Positions 25,898-34,416 of a stretch of 64,000 nucleotides of DNA are shown here, in pieces. Within the stretch, counting starts at the first letter, position 1, and each line of letters starts with the position of its first letter. The stretch covers positions 62,001-126,000 of the forward strand of contig NZ_LVEG02000007.1 of the NCBI RefSeq assembly GCF_001614315.2, written 5' to 3'. The stretch is from Halofilum ochraceum (lineage in GTDB: Bacteria > Pseudomonadota > Gammaproteobacteria > XJ16 > Halofilaceae). The notes beneath the pieces are model-generated. The model did not search any database and was not told where the DNA came from. It saw only the letters and a program-made list of their open reading frames with translations. Both the position numbers and the translations under genes were made by a program.

Positions 25898-26190
25898 CAT
25901 ACCGGGGATTCATGAACGGCGCCAGGCGATATTGCGCGCGTGTGATTCGGCCGCGGCGCGGCGTGCTGCGGGCCATCGAGGCCTACAGGAAAAGTGGCGG
26001 CGGCCAGCGCTGGTTCGGGATCGACTGCAATTTTGAACCGAGCTGCTCCGCCTACGCCGAAGAGGCGATCACCCGCTTCGGTCTGCGCCGGGGTGCGGTC
26101 ATGGCCTGGCGTCGGATCCGGCGCTGCCGCGCGCGCGACAGTGTCTGCAAATGCCTGGAACCCGTACCGGAACGGGGGCTCCATGCTTGA
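25894..26190 (+). CDS. yidD: membrane protein insertion efficiency factor YidD
   Basis: The 98-residue protein carries the YidD signature FEPSCSAYAEEAI followed by RFGLRRGAVMAWRRIRRC and a last C-K-C pair. YidD is a small, basic, membrane-associated protein that helps YidC insert membrane proteins. It normally sits between rnpA and yidC; here it is away from that cluster, inside an overlapping trio with DUF4177 and TM2 genes. It may be a second copy or the only one. The N-terminus is longer than in E. coli (85 residues). Confidence 0.85.
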   Translation: MTYRGFMNGARRYCARVIRPRRGVLRAIEAYRKSGGGQRWFGIDCNFEPSCSAYAEEAITRFGLRRGAVMAWRRIRRCRARDSVCKCLEPVPERGLHA

Positions 26191-26602
26191 TTGGCGCGCC
26201 GTCGAGGCCGAGGAAGACCGCCTGCGCGCCGCGGCGGCCGGATTGCCCGACCAGGAGCGGGCGGCGTTTCATCGGGAAGCGCGGCGCCGCCTGAAAGATC
26301 CCGATACCTATGCCGTGCTCAACTGGTTTTTCATCGTCGGGTTGCACCATTTTTACCTGGGCCGCCATGGTCGCGGGCTGCTGGATGTCGGACTGGTGGC
26401 GGCCGGTATCGGACTCATGGTCGAAGGTCACGTGCTCGCTGGACTCGGGCCGATCCTGGCCGTGCTCATACTCGAACTGGGGGCCCTGTTCCGGTCGCAG
26501 GTGATCGTCCAGGACTGGAATAACCGTATCCAGCGCCAACTGCTGCGCGCGTATGGCGCTGATCCGGATGCATCGGCGGCGGATCCGGGCCACAATCGCT
26601 GA
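26183..26602 (+). CDS. TM2-like membrane protein
   Basis: The 139-residue protein has a charged helical N-terminus (about 1-38) and two or three membrane helices. The segment AVLNWFFIVGLHHFYLGRHGRGLLD is a TM2-domain core (a hydrophobic helix then GxHxFYLGR). The end, NRIQRQLLRAYGAD, is cytoplasmic. Its ATG at 26183 overlaps the last eight bases of yidD, so translation is coupled. TM2 proteins have no settled role; this one may work with YidD at the membrane (inference from overlap). Confidence 0.75.
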   Translation: MLDWRAVEAEEDRLRAAAAGLPDQERAAFHREARRRLKDPDTYAVLNWFFIVGLHHFYLGRHGRGLLDVGLVAAGIGLMVEGHVLAGLGPILAVLILELGALFRSQVIVQDWNNRIQRQLLRAYGADPDASAADPGHNR

Positions 26603-26671
26603 GTGAGACCAAAGACCCGTGTCCGGGATGCGCAACCCGGCACATCAAGCCAAACGCACAGGAGTGGAATC

Positions 26672-27124
26672 ATGCGCGGATCGTGGATCGGACTGGCCCT
26701 GGCCCTTCTCCTCGCGCCCGCTGCGTGGGCGGGCGAGGGCATGGTTACACTGAAAAGTGCGCACGATGTCGAGACGACGGCGGATCGACTCGTGGCCGCC
26801 CTCGAGGACAAGGGCATGACGATCTTCCGGCGGGTGGACCACGCCGCGGGTGCCCGGGAGGTCGGGCAGGAACTCGGTCCGACCGAACTGGTGATATTCG
26901 GTAACCCGAAGGTCGGCACGCCCTTGATGCGCTGCGGGCGAACGGCGGCCATCGATCTGCCGCAGAAGGCCCTGATCTGGGAAGACGATAACGGCGAGGT
27001 ATTCCTCGCGTACAACAATCCGCGCTACCTCGCGCAACGTCACGGGATCGAGGGCTGCGAGGAGGTGATCGGCACGATCGAGAAGGCGCTGGCGAATTTC
27101 GCCCGCGCGGCGACCACCGACTGA
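26672..27124 (+). CDS. DUF302 domain exported protein
   Basis: The 150-residue protein begins with a signal peptide (cut near residue 20, AAWAGE) and then a DUF302 domain with SAHDVETTADRLVAAL, GMTIFRRVDHAAGA, PTELVIFGNPKVGTPLM and ALIWEDDNGEVFLAYNNP. This fold is widespread, often periplasmic, and of unknown function; some members bind metals or haem. AGGAG at 26660-26664 precedes the ATG. It stands 69 bases after the TM2 gene on the same strand. Confidence 0.85.
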   Translation: MRGSWIGLALALLLAPAAWAGEGMVTLKSAHDVETTADRLVAALEDKGMTIFRRVDHAAGAREVGQELGPTELVIFGNPKVGTPLMRCGRTAAIDLPQKALIWEDDNGEVFLAYNNPRYLAQRHGIEGCEEVIGTIEKALANFARAATTD

Positions 27125-27225
27125 GAACGACCCTGGGCAGGCGGCCGGAACGGGTCGTCTCAGCATCCATCGGATGATGCCGGGGCGCGGGGCGGTTATC
27201 GCGGCCCTTTGCGCGGGAGCGGATT

Positions 27226-27681
27226 ATGCAGGTGTGGGTTGATGCGGATGCATGCCCCGTCGCCATACGGGAGATCCTCTTCCGCGCGGCCGAACGCCGG
27301 GAGATCGCGCTCACGCTGGTGGCGAATCAGCCCATACGCACGCCCGCTTCGCGCTTTATCAACTCGGTACAGGTCGCGGCCGGGTTCGATGTCGCGGACA
27401 ACGAGATCGTACGTCGCTGCGCCCCCGGCGACCTCGTGATCACGAGTGATATCCCGCTGGCCGCGGAGGTCCTGGACAAGGGGGCCCATGCGCTCAATCC
27501 ACGCGGCGAGCGCTACTCGCCCGAGACGATCCGCGACCGCCTCAATATGCGCGATTTCATGGAGACGCTGCGCGCCAGCGGGATCCAGACCGGTGGCCCG
27601 CCGGCGATGAGCAAGGGCGACCGGCAGGCATTCGCCAACAGTCTCGATCGCTTCCTTACGCGACACGCCCGTCCGGGCTGA
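27226..27681 (+). CDS. YaiI/YqxD family protein (UPF0178, NYN-like fold)
   Basis: The 151-residue product is a full-length member of the DUF188/UPF0178 family: it starts with [10 protein letters not shown], has [29 protein letters not shown] and the closing [14 protein letters not shown]. The aspartates resemble those of PIN/NYN-type nucleases, so metal-dependent RNA cleavage has been suggested but not shown. ATG 27226 gives the usual compact N-terminus. The gene is alone on the strand between a DUF302 gene and the TonB-dependent receptor. Confidence 0.9.
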   Translation: MQVWVDADACPVAIREILFRAAERREIALTLVANQPIRTPASRFINSVQVAAGFDVADNEIVRRCAPGDLVITSDIPLAAEVLDKGAHALNPRGERYSPETIRDRLNMRDFMETLRASGIQTGGPPAMSKGDRQAFANSLDRFLTRHARPG

Positions 27682-27811
27682 GCAGGGATTTTTGGGCCCC
27701 GCGGTGGTCGCCACCCGCACGGCCAACCCGTTCCCGCTATCCTCTTTACCCGCTTTTGGACGCACGCCGATCTCTCACGGGCCGTGTGGGCAGGGCAATC
27801 CAAGGCCAATC

Positions 27812-27844
27812 AGGATTGATTCTCATTTGCGGTGAAGGTAGCAT
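27812..27844 (+). promoter_or_regulatory. Fur box over the TonB-dependent receptor promoter
   Basis: Read on the minus strand, 27812-27830 matches about 12 of 19 positions of the Fur consensus, with the core AATGAGAATC. It overlaps a -35 element TTGATT at 27816-27821; a -10 element TAGCAT follows at 27839-27844 after 17 bases. The receptor gene starts 75 bases further on. Iron-bound Fur would block this promoter. Confidence 0.65.
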
Positions 27845-27919
27845 CCGCAAACGCGAATTATTCGCAATTCCTTCCCCCGATTGCCAACCCAACCACACCC
27901 CCTTCCGGGAGAACAATAA

Positions 27920-30055
27920 ATGCATAAGCGTTCGCTTGTCTCGCTCGCAGTCGCGGGCTGTCTGGCACCCACGTTCGTATCCGCCGAGGAAGCGGCTGCG
28001 CTCGAACCCATCAGCATCATCGGCGATTCCGAAGATGCCCGACAACTCCCGGGCTCTGGTTATGTCGTCGACAGCGAGCAGTTGGACACGGAGGGCACAA
28101 CGGACATCCATCAGGTACTCAAGACCGTTCCCGGCGTCTACGTGCGCGAGGAGGAAGGAGAGGGCCTGCGTCCCAATATCGGCATTCGGGCCGCCACGGC
28201 GGGTCGCAGCAGCAAGGTGACCCTGATGGAAGACGGCGTACTGATCGCGCCGGCGCCGTACTCGAATCCGGCGGCCTATTACTTCCCGACCACCGCCAGA
28301 ATCTCGTCGATCGAGGTGCTGAAGGGCGCGCCCCTGCTGCGCCACGGGCCGCAGACCACCGGTGGCGTGATCAACCTGCAGTCCACGCCAATCCCCACGG
28401 AGAAGAAGACCTACACCGAATTCGTCACGGACGAGCGGGGTTCCACGGATCTGCACGCCTGGCACGGCGATTCATCGGGGGACTGGAGCTGGCTGGTCGA
28501 GACTGCCCAGCGCGATGGCGCCGGATTCAAGGACATCGACCGCAGCAACCGCGATACCGGTTTCGAAATCCAGGATTACGTGGGCAAGGTTCGCTGGCAG
28601 GGCGATCGCCAGAGCGTTCGCGTGAAAATGCAGTATTCGGAGGAGACCTCCAACGCCAGCTATCTGGGTCTGACCGATGATGACTTCGACAACAATCCGA
28701 ACCGTCGTTACGGCCTGTCGAGTATCGATCAGATGAACAACAAGCACTGGGGCATCGACCTGACGCATGTGTTCGAACTGACGGATGCGGTGCAGACGAC
28801 CACCAAGCTGTACCACAACGATTTCGAGCGCAACTGGTTCAAACTCGATGGTGGCGGTCAGTACGTCGACGCGGCCAATGCCGGCAACGCCAATGCCCAG
28901 GGTATCCTGGACGGCACGGTCGATGAGACCGGGCTCGAATACAAGAACAACAACCGGGCCTATGAATCCGAGGGCGTCGAGGTCAACTTCGATATCGATC
29001 TCGGGGACCATCAACTGCAGACCGGTTTCCGGTATCACGAGGACCAGATGGATCGGTTCCAGCCGGTTGACGTCTACGACCAGGTCAACGGCTCGCTGGT
29101 GTTCCAGTCCACGAACGCGCCTACCGGCAGCAACAACCGGTTCGAGACGGCGGAGGCCCGCAGTCTTTGGCTGATCGACAGCTGGCAGGCGACTGCCGAC
29201 CTGAACGTCAATCTGGCACTCCGTCACGAGGACGTCGAAACGAGCCGTGTGCAGTATGCGGACGCGTCCCGTAACAGCGTCGATGAAACGCGCTCGAACG
29301 ACTCTTCCGAGTGGCTGCCCGGTGCGTCTTTCACCTACGACATTTCCAACCAGTGGCAGGTGCTGGGCGGGGTGCACCGCGGATTCGCACCGCTTGGCGG
29401 TGGTGCCTCCCGGAACGAGGAGCCGGAGACGAGCAACAACTGGGAATTCGGCGGGCGGTATTACGGTCCGGGCAATCTCTTCGTCGAGGCGATCGGCTTC
29501 TACAGCGACTTCTCCGACAAGACCGAGAATTGCTCGGTCGGGTCGCCATGCAGTAATGGCGCGACGTCCGGCACGTTCAAGACCGGAGAAGCCGAAGTGC
29601 AGGGTCTCGAGTTCCAGCTGGGCAACCGCTTCTCGAAGGGTGACTTCCAGATCCCGGTCGACGTGACGTACACGTACACCGAGGGCGAGATCAGCGAGGA
29701 TAATGCCGCCTCCGGCCTGAACAACGGTGATCAGCTACGGGACATCCCCGAAAACCAGTTCAGCCTACGCGCCGGGCTGGAACATGCCGGCGGCTGGGAC
29801 AACTACGCCATCGTGAAGTACATCGACGAGATGTGCGTATCGACCGGTTGCAATAAGACCGGCACCGATCTGGACGAAACGGAGTCACTGACCGTCGTCG
29901 ATTTCGTCAGCCGTTACCCGCTGCGCAAAGAGACCAATGCGTTCCTCCGGATCGAGAACGTGTTCGATGAGCAGCGGATCGTTTCCCGGCTCCCGGACGG
30001 GGCGCGCCCCAACAAACCCCTGACGGTGTCGGTGGGGCTGACACACGAGTTCTGA
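27920..30055 (+). CDS. TonB-dependent outer membrane receptor, FecA-like
   Basis: The 711-residue receptor has a signal peptide (cut near residue 22, VSAEE), a TonB-box-like EPISIIG, a plug domain (about 45-165, with VLKTVPGVYVREEEGEGLRP and GAPLLRHGPQTTGGVINL) and a long beta barrel ending with a terminal Phe (GLTHEF). It resembles FecA-class ferric-citrate or siderophore receptors. Two cysteine pairs lie in extracellular-loop-like stretches near 540 and 645. No N-terminal signalling extension and no adjacent FecIR genes are present, so the Fur box upstream is the likely control. The ligand is unknown. Confidence 0.9.
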   Translation: MHKRSLVSLAVAGCLAPTFVSAEEAAALEPISIIGDSEDARQLPGSGYVVDSEQLDTEGTTDIHQVLKTVPGVYVREEEGEGLRPNIGIRAATAGRSSKVTLMEDGVLIAPAPYSNPAAYYFPTTARISSIEVLKGAPLLRHGPQTTGGVINLQSTPIPTEKKTYTEFVTDERGSTDLHAWHGDSSGDWSWLVETAQRDGAGFKDIDRSNRDTGFEIQDYVGKVRWQGDRQSVRVKMQYSEETSNASYLGLTDDDFDNNPNRRYGLSSIDQMNNKHWGIDLTHVFELTDAVQTTTKLYHNDFERNWFKLDGGGQYVDAANAGNANAQGILDGTVDETGLEYKNNNRAYESEGVEVNFDIDLGDHQLQTGFRYHEDQMDRFQPVDVYDQVNGSLVFQSTNAPTGSNNRFETAEARSLWLIDSWQATADLNVNLALRHEDVETSRVQYADASRNSVDETRSNDSSEWLPGASFTYDISNQWQVLGGVHRGFAPLGGGASRNEEPETSNNWEFGGRYYGPGNLFVEAIGFYSDFSDKTENCSVGSPCSNGATSGTFKTGEAEVQGLEFQLGNRFSKGDFQIPVDVTYTYTEGEISEDNAASGLNNGDQLRDIPENQFSLRAGLEHAGGWDNYAIVKYIDEMCVSTGCNKTGTDLDETESLTVVDFVSRYPLRKETNAFLRIENVFDEQRIVSRLPDGARPNKPLTVSVGLTHEF

Positions 30056-30090
30056 TCGGATGACCGCGGCGGAATCGCCGCATCGGAGTA

Positions 30091-30124
30091 ATGCGGCCGG
30101 GTCCGGTATCGGATCCGGCCGCAT
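30091..30124 (+). terminator. strong hairpin after the receptor gene
   Basis: ATGCGGCCGG (30091-30100) pairs with CCGGCCGCAT (30115-30124), and an inner TCCG/CGGA extends the stem. It begins 35 bases after the receptor stop; gcgttt follows, a poor T-run. Probably a terminator. Confidence 0.6.
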
Positions 30125-30324
30125 GCGTTTCGGCATGGTCGGTCGATTGCAGTCGATCACAGTAGGCCGGCCTTCGCCCGGAATGAAATGGAGGGCGAAT
30201 GCCGGCACAGCGTTTCCATGGTCGATGGTCCGCGATCATGGGAACCGGGGGCGGCATTGCCCGGCGCCGATCGCCTCGAGGCCAGCCCCTCAATCGATTG
30301 CCCGGCAAGCCGTAACGCCTCGCA

Positions 30325-31368
30325 TCACTCCAGAAGGACACGCCGCCACTCACTCAGCAGGCGGTCTTCCGTCCACCCGGAAACGTCCGGCGGGGCAGGC
30401 GCGCCGTGTTCCAGCCATGCCTCGAGTCTCGCCACAAGCGGTTGCAACTGCCAGGCAGGATAACGGTACTCCGCCGGATACTGTTCGGGATAACAGAGGG
30501 CGTCCGGCACCAGTGGCGTCGCACCGGCGCTGACCGCTTCCAGCATTGCCAAGCCCTGGAACTCGTGGCGAGCCGTACTGATCGCGATCCCCGCGCGTCC
30601 AAGCAGCTCGCGGTACGCGGTCGCCTCCACCCGCCCGTCCGCGACGATCCGGTCCGCCAGCCCGGTACGGATCCGCCCGAGTGCCGGTGGAGCGGCGCGC
30701 GGGCGAGCACCGAGCAGCGCGAGCCGGAAATCGATCCCGGCCTCCGCGAGCTCGAGCACGGCGTCCGCGAACAGGTCCGGTTCCTTGTCGTATTCCCAGC
30801 GGTGGTTCCAGACGATCAGGCGCGGGTCGCGCTGCGGGGCCGGTTCGATCGGCGCGATCGGCACCGGGCAGACGGTCGCCTTCGCCGCGAGCCGCTCACG
30901 GATCCCCGCGGGCACCTGGTCCGGCATCCGCTGGAGCAGGCCGTCGACGCCCTCGAGGAAAGTGTCGCGATTGAACGCGGAATTGAACAGCAGGCGCTGC
31001 GCCGCCAGCGCACCGTAGACCTGCACGATCTGGGGTTCGACGGACTTCACCTGCTGCTCGCTGACGGGATACGCGAACTGGTTCTCATGGAAGTAATACC
31101 AGGCGGGGACGCCCGCCAGCATCGGATGGAGACCGCGGAGCGTGGCGAGATCGACCATAGAGGTCGCGAGAATACGCTCCGGCGGCTGCTCCGGCATCCG
31201 GTCAAGCCAGGACAGCGGGTTGCCACGAATCCGCCAGCGGAAATGGCGCCCGGGCAGTTCCAGGCGCTGCCATTGGATCTCTGGATACGTCCGCACCAGC
31301 CAGTCGGCCCAGGCGCGATGGCTGTCGGCACGGTAGGCCGAGAGGAGCAGGATCGAGCGTTGAATCAA
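30325..31368 (-). CDS. glycosyltransferase of the DUF3524/GTDC1 family (tRNA-queuosine mannosyltransferase-like)
   Basis: The 347-residue protein has an N-terminal DUF3524-type domain (LLLSAYRADSHRAWADWL, then WYYFHENQFAYPV near 92 and NSAFNRDTFL near 127) and a C-terminal GT-B donor domain with LIVWNHRWEYDKEPDLF, ISTARHEFQGLAMLEAVSAG and CYPEQYP. Human GTDC1 (QTMAN) of this family mannosylates queuosine in tRNA-Asp. I infer a similar tRNA-sugar role here, in the cytoplasm; the bacterial reaction is not certain. It is a lone gene on the minus strand. Confidence 0.8.
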   Translation of the reverse strand: MIQRSILLLSAYRADSHRAWADWLVRTYPEIQWQRLELPGRHFRWRIRGNPLSWLDRMPEQPPERILATSMVDLATLRGLHPMLAGVPAWYYFHENQFAYPVSEQQVKSVEPQIVQVYGALAAQRLLFNSAFNRDTFLEGVDGLLQRMPDQVPAGIRERLAAKATVCPVPIAPIEPAPQRDPRLIVWNHRWEYDKEPDLFADAVLELAEAGIDFRLALLGARPRAAPPALGRIRTGLADRIVADGRVEATAYRELLGRAGIAISTARHEFQGLAMLEAVSAGATPLVPDALCYPEQYPAEYRYPAWQLQPLVARLEAWLEHGAPAPPDVSGWTEDRLLSEWRRVLLE

Positions 31369-31500
31369 GGGGATACCCGGTAGCGAATGGCTGCGATGTC
31401 CGCGTGTTATCGTGTGATTGGTTCACGCGCGATGTCCGGCGAAGCGCCACTGCCGGCGCTCTCCGGCGTGCATTCATGACAACAATGGAGGACAGGAACG

Positions 31501-31977
31501 ATGGCGTTCGCTCTTTCCGACATGCAGGTTACCAGTCCCGCGTTCGAATCGCGTGGCCCGATCCCGAAACGCAACGCCGCCGACGGCGACGACCGCTCGC
31601 CGGAACTCGCGTGGTCCGCGCCGCCGGACGGCACCAAGTCGCTGGCGGTGATCTGCCATGACCCGGACGCCCCGCTGGTCACGCCCGGCACTTATGGTTT
31701 CGTCCACTGGGTGCTGTATAACCTGCCCGCGTCGACGACCCACCTGGCGGAAGCCACGCAGGAAGGCACCGTGGGCGGCAACGACTTCGGCAACATGGGC
31801 TATGGCGGACCGATGCCGCCGGAAGGCCATGGCGTGCACCACTATTTCTTCTGGGTGATCGCGCTCGACCGGGAACTCGATCTGGAACCGGGGCTGACGA
31901 TGTGGCAGTTCCTGGAGCGCGTCGAGCCGCATATCCTTGGCATGAACCGGATCGTGGGGACGTACGAGCGGGGCTGA
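31501..31977 (+). CDS. YbhB/YbcL family (PEBP-like) protein
   Basis: The 158-residue protein is a phosphatidylethanolamine-binding-protein homologue of the YbhB/YbcL group. Ligand-site features are seen: SPELAWSAPPDGTKSLAVICHDPDAP near 33-58, VHWVLYNLP near 68, GGPMPPEGHGVHHYFF near 102. There is no signal peptide, so it is cytoplasmic, like YbhB. The role in bacteria is unclear. GGAGG lies ahead of the ATG at 31501. It ends convergently toward a minus-strand gene. Confidence 0.9.
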   Translation: MAFALSDMQVTSPAFESRGPIPKRNAADGDDRSPELAWSAPPDGTKSLAVICHDPDAPLVTPGTYGFVHWVLYNLPASTTHLAEATQEGTVGGNDFGNMGYGGPMPPEGHGVHHYFFWVIALDRELDLEPGLTMWQFLERVEPHILGMNRIVGTYERG

Positions 31978-31985
31978 TCCCCGGC

Positions 31986-32018
31986 GCATGGTGCCGGCGC
32001 GCTACGCCGGTGCCATGC
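31986..32018. terminator. long hairpin between convergent genes
   Basis: GCATGGTGCCGGCG (31986-31999) pairs with CGCCGGTGCCATGC (32005-32018) over 14 positions, two of them G-T wobbles, with a short loop. It starts nine bases after the YbhB-like stop codon. No T-run follows. It could stop transcripts from both sides. Confidence 0.5.
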
Positions 32019-32058
32019 CACGCACGGTACCGGTGCAATGGCCCCGGAGGACCGGGCT

Positions 32059-32664
32059 TCAGCGCTCTTCGTCGAGGCTCTCCATGCTGAGCCCACTGGT
32101 ATCGATTTCGGCCGGTGGCGGCGTTTTGCGCTCGCTCAGCGGGCCGGCGTCGGCAGCGGCGAGACTGAGTCCGCTGGTGTCGATCTCGGGAGCGGGCTTC
32201 CCGTCGGAAGCGGTGAGCGGGGCGTCCGATGTGTCGATCTCCAGGCCTTCGAACGAATCCGGCACGGCGAGATGGACCACCGTATGGTTGGGATCACCGG
32301 CGGCGGCGATCGAGCCGGCATTGCGACCCGATGGAGTCGGTTCCGGGCGCGTTGCGCTCCGCTCTGCAGCCGGCTCCGCCGGGGCGGTCGTGGCGGCGCT
32401 CGCGTCCGGCGTTGCCGGGGCGGAGGCGGAGGACGACCCCCGCACTTCGCAGGCGGCGCCGGCGCGCAGGAATGCCTGTTCGAGCTTGCGGGCAGTGCTT
32501 TCGTCGATGTTCTTCTTGACGACGACCGGCTTCCCGCTGAACAGCGCCTCGACACGCTCGGGCGGCATCCGGAACAGGTTCCCCAACTGCTGTTTGACGA
32601 CCTCCACCGGCTGGTCGCCGGTGATCTCGCCGCGGAAAACGACCTGGAATTCTCCTTCCGCCAT
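32059..32664 (-). CDS. unrecognised protein with three C-terminal EIDTS repeats
   Basis: The 201-residue protein has a compact N-terminal domain (about 3-72) containing FRMPPERVEALFSGKPVVVKKNID, a module I have seen in many gammaproteobacterial proteins of unknown function. An Ala/Pro/Thr-rich linker follows, and the tail has three spaced copies of the motif (L/P/A)EIDTS, two continuing GLS(L/M). The repeats are evenly spaced (about 23-25 residues) in a disordered, acidic region, so they may be docking motifs for a partner. No signal peptide. Function unknown. Confidence 0.65.
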   Translation of the reverse strand: MAEGEFQVVFRGEITGDQPVEVVKQQLGNLFRMPPERVEALFSGKPVVVKKNIDESTARKLEQAFLRAGAACEVRGSSSASAPATPDASAATTAPAEPAAERSATRPEPTPSGRNAGSIAAAGDPNHTVVHLAVPDSFEGLEIDTSDAPLTASDGKPAPEIDTSGLSLAAADAGPLSERKTPPPAEIDTSGLSMESLDEER

Positions 32665-32795
32665 CGGCGTCTCTCCCGGCCACCGATTCCACCGGTGGCA
32701 TCCGGCCCGTCACGACGGCAAGCTTACCACGGAGCCGCAGAACGCTGCCGCACCCAGCGGGCACGGACGTCGGCTGACTGCAAGGAGCCGTTTAG

Positions 32796-33008
32796 ATGTT
32801 TGGCAAAACCCTGATCGTGCTGGGAGTCCTGCTGGTCGTGACCGGCGTGATATTGCTCTATGCACCGTGGCTGGTCAGCTGGTTCGGGCGCCTGCCCGGT
32901 GATATCCGGATCGAGCGCGACGGTGGCAGTGTGTTTATCCCGATCACCTCGATGGTGATCGTGAGCCTCGTCGTGTCCCTGATCCTCAATATATTCTTTC
33001 GCCAGTGA
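32796..33008 (+). CDS. DUF2905 small membrane protein
   Basis: This 70-residue protein has two membrane helices around the family signature GRLPGDIRIERDGGSVFIPI, typical of DUF2905. Function unknown. AAGGAG precedes the ATG. It is followed 42 bases later by another small membrane protein gene on the same strand, likely the same transcript. Confidence 0.88.
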   Translation: MFGKTLIVLGVLLVVTGVILLYAPWLVSWFGRLPGDIRIERDGGSVFIPITSMVIVSLVVSLILNIFFRQ

Positions 33009-33050
33009 CCGCCCGCAGCCAGCCATGTCGGGCGCCGGGGAGGCCCGCCC

Positions 33051-33524
33051 GTGACTGACTGGCAGGAAGGGCTGCGCCTGCTGCATCTGCTGGCGGCCGC
33101 CGTACTGCTGGGACTGCGCCTGGGTGGCGGCTGGTATCTCGCGCGGGCCTTGCGCAGTGGTGATCCGGCGGTCATCACGAATGTCGCGCGTGGCGGCGTG
33201 ATCGCCGAGCTGATCCTGACGACACCAGCCGTATTGGTCCAGCTGCTGACCGGCCTGGCGCTCGCGGATGGGCTCGGCCTGACCCTGTCGACGCCATGGC
33301 TCGCGGTGGCGCTGGGCGTTTTCATCCTGGTGGGCCTGCTCTGGTTGCCCCTGGTCTGGATCGAGTATCGGATCGCGTGCCTCGCGCGGGCTTCGGCCGC
33401 GGGCGCCGCGCCGCCGCAGGCGATGCAGCGGTGGGCTGCGTGGTGGCACGTCATCGAGTGGGCGATGCTGCTTGGTGTGCTCGCACTGTTCTGGCTGATG
33501 GTGTATCGCCCGGCATTGATCTGA
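33051..33524 (+). CDS. four-helix membrane protein, DUF2269-like
   Basis: The 157-residue product has four hydrophobic helices (about 8-32, 45-70, 80-103, 130-152). The pattern LRLLHLLAAAVLLG at the start, TTPAVLVQLLTGLALA and the WWHVIEWAMLLGVLALFWLM end resemble DUF2269 proteins. It starts with GTG at 33051, with GGGGAGG upstream. Function unknown. It follows the DUF2905 gene. Confidence 0.7.
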   Translation: MTDWQEGLRLLHLLAAAVLLGLRLGGGWYLARALRSGDPAVITNVARGGVIAELILTTPAVLVQLLTGLALADGLGLTLSTPWLAVALGVFILVGLLWLPLVWIEYRIACLARASAAGAAPPQAMQRWAAWWHVIEWAMLLGVLALFWLMVYRPALI

Positions 33525-33636
33525 TCGTCGACTCGCGCCGATCGGTTTACCCCCGGGTCCCGTCCCGGTAGTGTTTACATGACCGCCGCGGAGACGGCGG
33601 TTCGATAAGGATTCATCGATGACTCAGGGAGGCAAC

Positions 33637-33957
33637 ATGCTGATCAGCAACATGGAGATCGTGCCCGGTAAACGGGTCAAGAAGCATCTGGGACTGGTCC
33701 AGGGCAGCACCGTGCGGGCGAAGCATGCCGGTCGTGACATCATGGCCGGTCTGAAGAATATCTTCGGTGGTGAACTCAAGGGCTATACGGATCTGCTGAG
33801 CGAGGCCCGCGACGGGGCGCTCGAACGGTTGTCGGAACAGGCCGACTCGATCGGCGCGAATGCGGTCGTCAATGTCCGCTTTTCCACCTCGGCGATTGCG
33901 GCCGGTGCCTCCGAGATCCTCGTCTACGGTACCGCGGTCGTGCTCGAGGATATGTGA
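33637..33957 (+). CDS. YbjQ family protein (UPF0145)
   Basis: The 106-residue protein matches YbjQ: N-terminal GKRVKKHLGLVQGSTVRAKH, then GGELKGYTDLLSEARDGALERL and GANAVVNVRFSTS. YbjQ proteins form small ring-like oligomers of unknown purpose. I start at ATG 33637, where GGAGG at 33628-33632 is close upstream and the family N-terminus begins (MLISNMEIVPG); an ATG at 33619, with AAGGA before it, would add six residues. Only three bases separate it from the next gene, a YbjQ with a membrane anchor, which itself overlaps an M48 protease gene. Confidence 0.85.
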   Translation: MLISNMEIVPGKRVKKHLGLVQGSTVRAKHAGRDIMAGLKNIFGGELKGYTDLLSEARDGALERLSEQADSIGANAVVNVRFSTSAIAAGASEILVYGTAVVLEDM

Positions 33958-33960
33958 GCC

Positions 33961-34416
33961 ATGATCGCCGAAATCGTCATCTTCCTCGTATTGCTGCTCC
34001 TGGGCTTCGGCTTCGGGCGGCTGGCGGAAAAGCGTCATTACCGCCGGATCCGCGAGCGTGAAGACGCGTACCGCAGCCTGATCGTCGTGCCCGGCCGGGT
34101 GCTGCCGAGCCAGTATGTCCATCACCAGAGCCGGCTGGTGCGCGGCAACGTCGTCATCTCGGTGGACTACTTCAAGGTCGTGGTCGCGGGTCTGCGCAAT
34201 CTGGTGGGCGGCCGCGTGGCAACGTTCGAGTCGCTGCTCGACCGTGCCCGGCGCGAAGCGATCCTGCGCATGCAGGCCCAGGCCCGCGAATGCGGTGCCG
34301 ATGCGGTCTACAACATGAAATTCGAGACCAGTCGGGTATCCGGCAATGCAGGCCAGTCGGTCGGTTCGGTCGAGGTGCTGGCCTACGGCACGGCGTTGAT
34401 ACCGCGCGCGGGATGA
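33961..34416 (+). CDS. membrane-anchored YbjQ-like protein
   Basis: The 151-residue protein starts with one membrane helix (residues 3-19, IVIFLVLLLLGFGFG), a basic linker, and then a diverged YbjQ domain (about 45-148: VVPGRVLPSQYVHHQSRLVRGNVVISVDYFK, VGGRVATFESLLDRARREAILRMQAQA, GADAVYNMKFETS). It is therefore the membrane-bound partner of the soluble YbjQ just upstream. Its stop overlaps the start of the M48 metalloprotease gene by four bases, suggesting a joint complex. Confidence 0.82.
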   Translation: MIAEIVIFLVLLLLGFGFGRLAEKRHYRRIREREDAYRSLIVVPGRVLPSQYVHHQSRLVRGNVVISVDYFKVVVAGLRNLVGGRVATFESLLDRARREAILRMQAQARECGADAVYNMKFETSRVSGNAGQSVGSVEVLAYGTALIPRAG

